DNA of 8,394 nt from Bacteroidales bacterium UBA2198 (GTDB taxonomy: Bacteria; Bacteroidota; Bacteroidia; Bacteroidales; VadinHA17): positions 2,099 to 10,492 of the forward strand of contig DCVC01000178.1 in assembly GCA_002328625.1 (NCBI GenBank). The letters are read 5' to 3'. A program made the translations under genes and the position numbers. The notes under the pieces were generated by a model, which was not told the origin of the DNA, searched no databases, and worked only from the letters and a program-made list of their open reading frames with translations. Within the stretch, counting starts at the first letter, position 1, and each line of letters begins with the position of its first letter. Below, piece by piece: positions 6,758-8,394 of the stretch.

Positions 6758-6818
6758 CAAAGGTTGTTCCATTGGTCCAAAATGCGTTACATAACGTTGA
6801 AAATAAGTTACATCATTC
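6758..6818 (-). promoter_or_regulatory. Tandem-repeat promoter of the CsbD/mlaEFD/outer-membrane protein cluster
   Basis: Read on the minus strand: GAATGATGTAAC (6818-6807), a 9-base spacer, ACGTTATGTAAC (6797-6786), 20 bases, then AACCTTTG (6765-6758), which is 7 of 8 to TAnnTTTG. The layout is the same as at 1461-1522 and 1602-1663. The first repeat plus spacer is 20 of 22 identical to that of the L,D-transpeptidase promoter (plus-strand 1502-1523 against 6798-6819). That the promoter drives all five genes through to 2265 is inference from gaps and absence of terminators. Confidence 0.68.
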
Positions 6819-6861
6819 ACACTTTTAACCTGGCGGACAGTGACAAACTGTGATTTTGCCA

Positions 6862-6869
6862 TACCTTCG
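6862..6869 (+). promoter_or_regulatory. Possible -7 box for the M1 peptidase gene
   Basis: TACCTTCG matches the Bacteroidetes -7 consensus TAnnTTTG at 7 of 8 positions and lies 42 bases ahead of the ATG at 6912. No 21-base repeat pair and no clear TTTG -33 element lies at the right distance, so this would be a different kind of promoter from the three repeat-type ones. Closer to the gene, AAGGACGGAAGGG (6898-6910) is a purine-rich Shine-Dalgarno-like stretch, stronger than at the other starts in the window. Confidence 0.35.
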
Positions 6870-6911
6870 TAATATCTGTTCTTAAGAGATAAATTTTAAG
6901 GACGGAAGGGC

Positions 6912-8394
6912 ATGCAGAAACATTTTTTAAATTCTTTAACCCTTTGCTTACTGTTTATCACCGGAATTTTCTGGCCTTTTGCGTATGCTTCATCACAGGA
7001 TTATTTTCAGCAGGAGGTGAATTATGAAATTCAGGTGACTTTAGATGACAGCAGGCATGAATTGAATGCATTCGAATGGGTTGAATACATCAATAACTCT
7101 CCCGACACTCTCCGTTTTCTCTATTTTCATCTCTGGCCCAATGCATATTCAAACAACAATACCGCGTTAGCCAAAGAGATTTTTGCCCGGAACGGGAAGG
7201 GAAAACTGTTCAACGATCCGGAGTTAAGGGGATTTATCGATTCGCTGGCTTTTAAGGTTGACAGCCTTGACGTCCGATGGGATTTGTTATCAGAAACCCC
7301 TGATATATGCAAAATCATTCTTAATGAGCCTCTTAAGCCGGGTGACACAATACTGATAACCACTCCGTTTCACGTTAAAATTCCCAAAGGAGTTACATCC
7401 CGGTTAGGGCATATCGGCGAATCATACCAGATCACCCAGTGGTATCCCAAGCCTGCAGTATATGACAGGCGGGGCTGGCATCAGATGCCATACCTCGATC
7501 AGGGCGAGTTCTATTCGGAATTCGGCAGGTTCGATGTAAGCATTACTCTTCCGGCGAATTATGTTGTCGGAGCAACGGGAAACCTGCAGAATGAAGAGGA
7601 AAAAGAATGGCTGGATATACTTTCTGAAGAGTTCTCCCTGCTGGGAATGCATTGCTACCGAGGAAGAGATTTCCCTTTGTCTTCGGCTCAACTGAAGACC
7701 CTGCGCTATACTGAGGAAAACGTACATGATTTCGCATGGTTTGCGGATAAAAGGTTTCATGTGCTCAAAGGCACTGTAAAGCTTCCGGAATCAGGCAGAG
7801 AAGTAGTTACATGGGCAATGTTTACTGACCAGGAAGCACTGTTGTGGATGAACGCTGTTCCATATCTTAATAATGCGATAGTGAGGTTTTCAGAATGGAT
7901 CGGAGATTATCCCTATGACAGTTATACTGCAGTCCAAAGCGCCCTTAACGCAGGCGCAGGTATGGAATATCCGGGGCTTACCGTAATTGGTCTTGCAAAG
8001 GATCCCTGGCGTCTGGAGGAAGTAATAATCCATGAGATTTGCCATAGCTGGTTTTACAGTCCAGTCGGATCTGATGAACGGGCATTCCCTTTCATGGATG
8101 AGAGTATCGCGAGTGCATATGAATCAAGATACATGCAAGAAAGATATCCCGAAAAGAAACTATGGGAGGTCGTCTTCGGAAACCGCAAGCTGGCCAGACT
8201 GTTTCGGATACTTGATATGCCTGTACAACGAATGCAGGAGATCGAATGGCTTGTTCCTGCCCGCCTGAACCTGGAACAACCTGTTAATCTTGGAGCTGCT
8301 GATTACAGCTATGAGAATTACAGCAGCATAATCTATAACAAAGCTGCAATTGGCTTTAACTGGCTCAGGGCTTATCTTGGAGATTCTCAATTTG
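6912..8394 (+). CDS. Secreted M1-family zinc metallopeptidase, partial (C-terminus beyond the right edge)
   Basis: This is probably an aminopeptidase exported to the periplasm or beyond; 494 codons are visible without a stop. Residues 1-26 are a signal peptide (cleavage after FAYA). The N-terminal beta domain (about 30-220) carries YQITQWYPKPAVYDRRGWH (from 172) and GEFYSEFGRFDVSITLP, typical of Bacteroidetes M1 enzymes. The catalytic domain has the exopeptidase motif as GAGMEYP (348-354; compare GAMEN) and the zinc site HEICHSW with His374, Glu375 and His378. The third ligand, Glu397 in MDESIASAYE, follows at the canonical 18-residue spacing. All catalytic elements seen are intact; the catalytic Tyr region would be at or beyond the edge. 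It is transcribed away from the CsbD cluster across a 190-base divergent gap. Substrate is not predictable from sequence. Confidence 0.93.
   Translation, partial: MQKHFLNSLTLCLLFITGIFWPFAYASSQDYFQQEVNYEIQVTLDDSRHELNAFEWVEYINNSPDTLRFLYFHLWPNAYSNNNTALAKEIFARNGKGKLFNDPELRGFIDSLAFKVDSLDVRWDLLSETPDICKIILNEPLKPGDTILITTPFHVKIPKGVTSRLGHIGESYQITQWYPKPAVYDRRGWHQMPYLDQGEFYSEFGRFDVSITLPANYVVGATGNLQNEEEKEWLDILSEEFSLLGMHCYRGRDFPLSSAQLKTLRYTEENVHDFAWFADKRFHVLKGTVKLPESGREVVTWAMFTDQEALLWMNAVPYLNNAIVRFSEWIGDYPYDSYTAVQSALNAGAGMEYPGLTVIGLAKDPWRLEEVIIHEICHSWFYSPVGSDERAFPFMDESIASAYESRYMQERYPEKKLWEVVFGNRKLARLFRILDMPVQRMQEIEWLVPARLNLEQPVNLGAADYSYENYSSIIYNKAAIGFNWLRAYLGDSQF

Noticed and set aside
6837..6851. Inverted repeat ACAGT-GACAA-ACTGT upstream of the M1 peptidase gene, as a possible operator
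   Set aside because: Only five-base arms, not seen elsewhere in the window; too short to claim.
7390..7400. Further copies of TTACAT inside the M1 peptidase gene
   Set aside because: Single hexamer matches without a partner 21 bases away or a following box; expected by chance.
7422..7760. 112-codon minus-strand open frame
   Set aside because: Antisense to the M1 peptidase, which has intact family motifs through this region.

Overview
The window looks like chromosomal DNA from a Bacteroidetes bacterium, probably the Bacteroidales/Marinilabiliales side. The reasons are the protein types (long-scaffold YcbB-type L,D-transpeptidase, Bacteroidetes-style M1 peptidase, MlaEFD without the proteobacterial mlaB/mlaC), A-rich translation starts with little Shine-Dalgarno sequence, and promoter boxes resembling the Bacteroidetes -7 element TAnnTTTG. 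I see no rRNA, tRNA, CRISPR array, insertion sequence or phage gene. Almost everything encoded here acts in the cell envelope.

Layout. On the minus strand, 1-1411 is the N-terminal and catalytic part of an L,D-transpeptidase that runs off the left edge. A 313-base divergent intergenic region (1412-1724) separates it from a plus-strand gene (1725-2237) for a small secreted protein rich in methionine and built of 18-residue repeats. Facing that gene is a long minus-strand cluster, read from right to left: a CsbD-family stress protein (6721-6536), mlaE (6506-5670), mlaF (5673-4897), mlaD (4889-4149) and a POTRA/beta-barrel outer-membrane protein of the Omp85 type (4112-2265). The gaps are 29, -4, 7 and 36 bases with no visible terminator, so the five genes are probably one transcription unit. 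On the plus strand, 6912-8394 is a secreted M1-family zinc aminopeptidase that runs off the right edge.

Most notable. Three of the intergenic promoters share one architecture: two copies of a 12-base element close to GAATKRTGTAAM, always exactly 21 bases apart, followed after 20-21 bases by a box TACCTTTA or AACCTTTG. One such promoter faces the L,D-transpeptidase, one the Met-rich protein, and one the CsbD-mlaEFD-Omp85 cluster. This implies a local envelope-stress regulon under one activator that binds direct repeats with a two-helical-turn period, a geometry typical of LytTR-type response regulators (inference).

How the genes could work together. MlaE (permease), MlaF (ATPase) and MlaD (MCE-domain substrate carrier) form an inner-membrane phospholipid transporter. 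The outer-membrane barrel encoded directly behind them is a candidate outer-membrane partner, since no MlaA or MlaC is encoded nearby. The L,D-transpeptidase would reinforce peptidoglycan by 3-3 cross-links, and the Met/Cys/His-rich protein may bind soft metals or quench oxidants in the periplasm. Co-control of these with CsbD would amount to an envelope-repair response.
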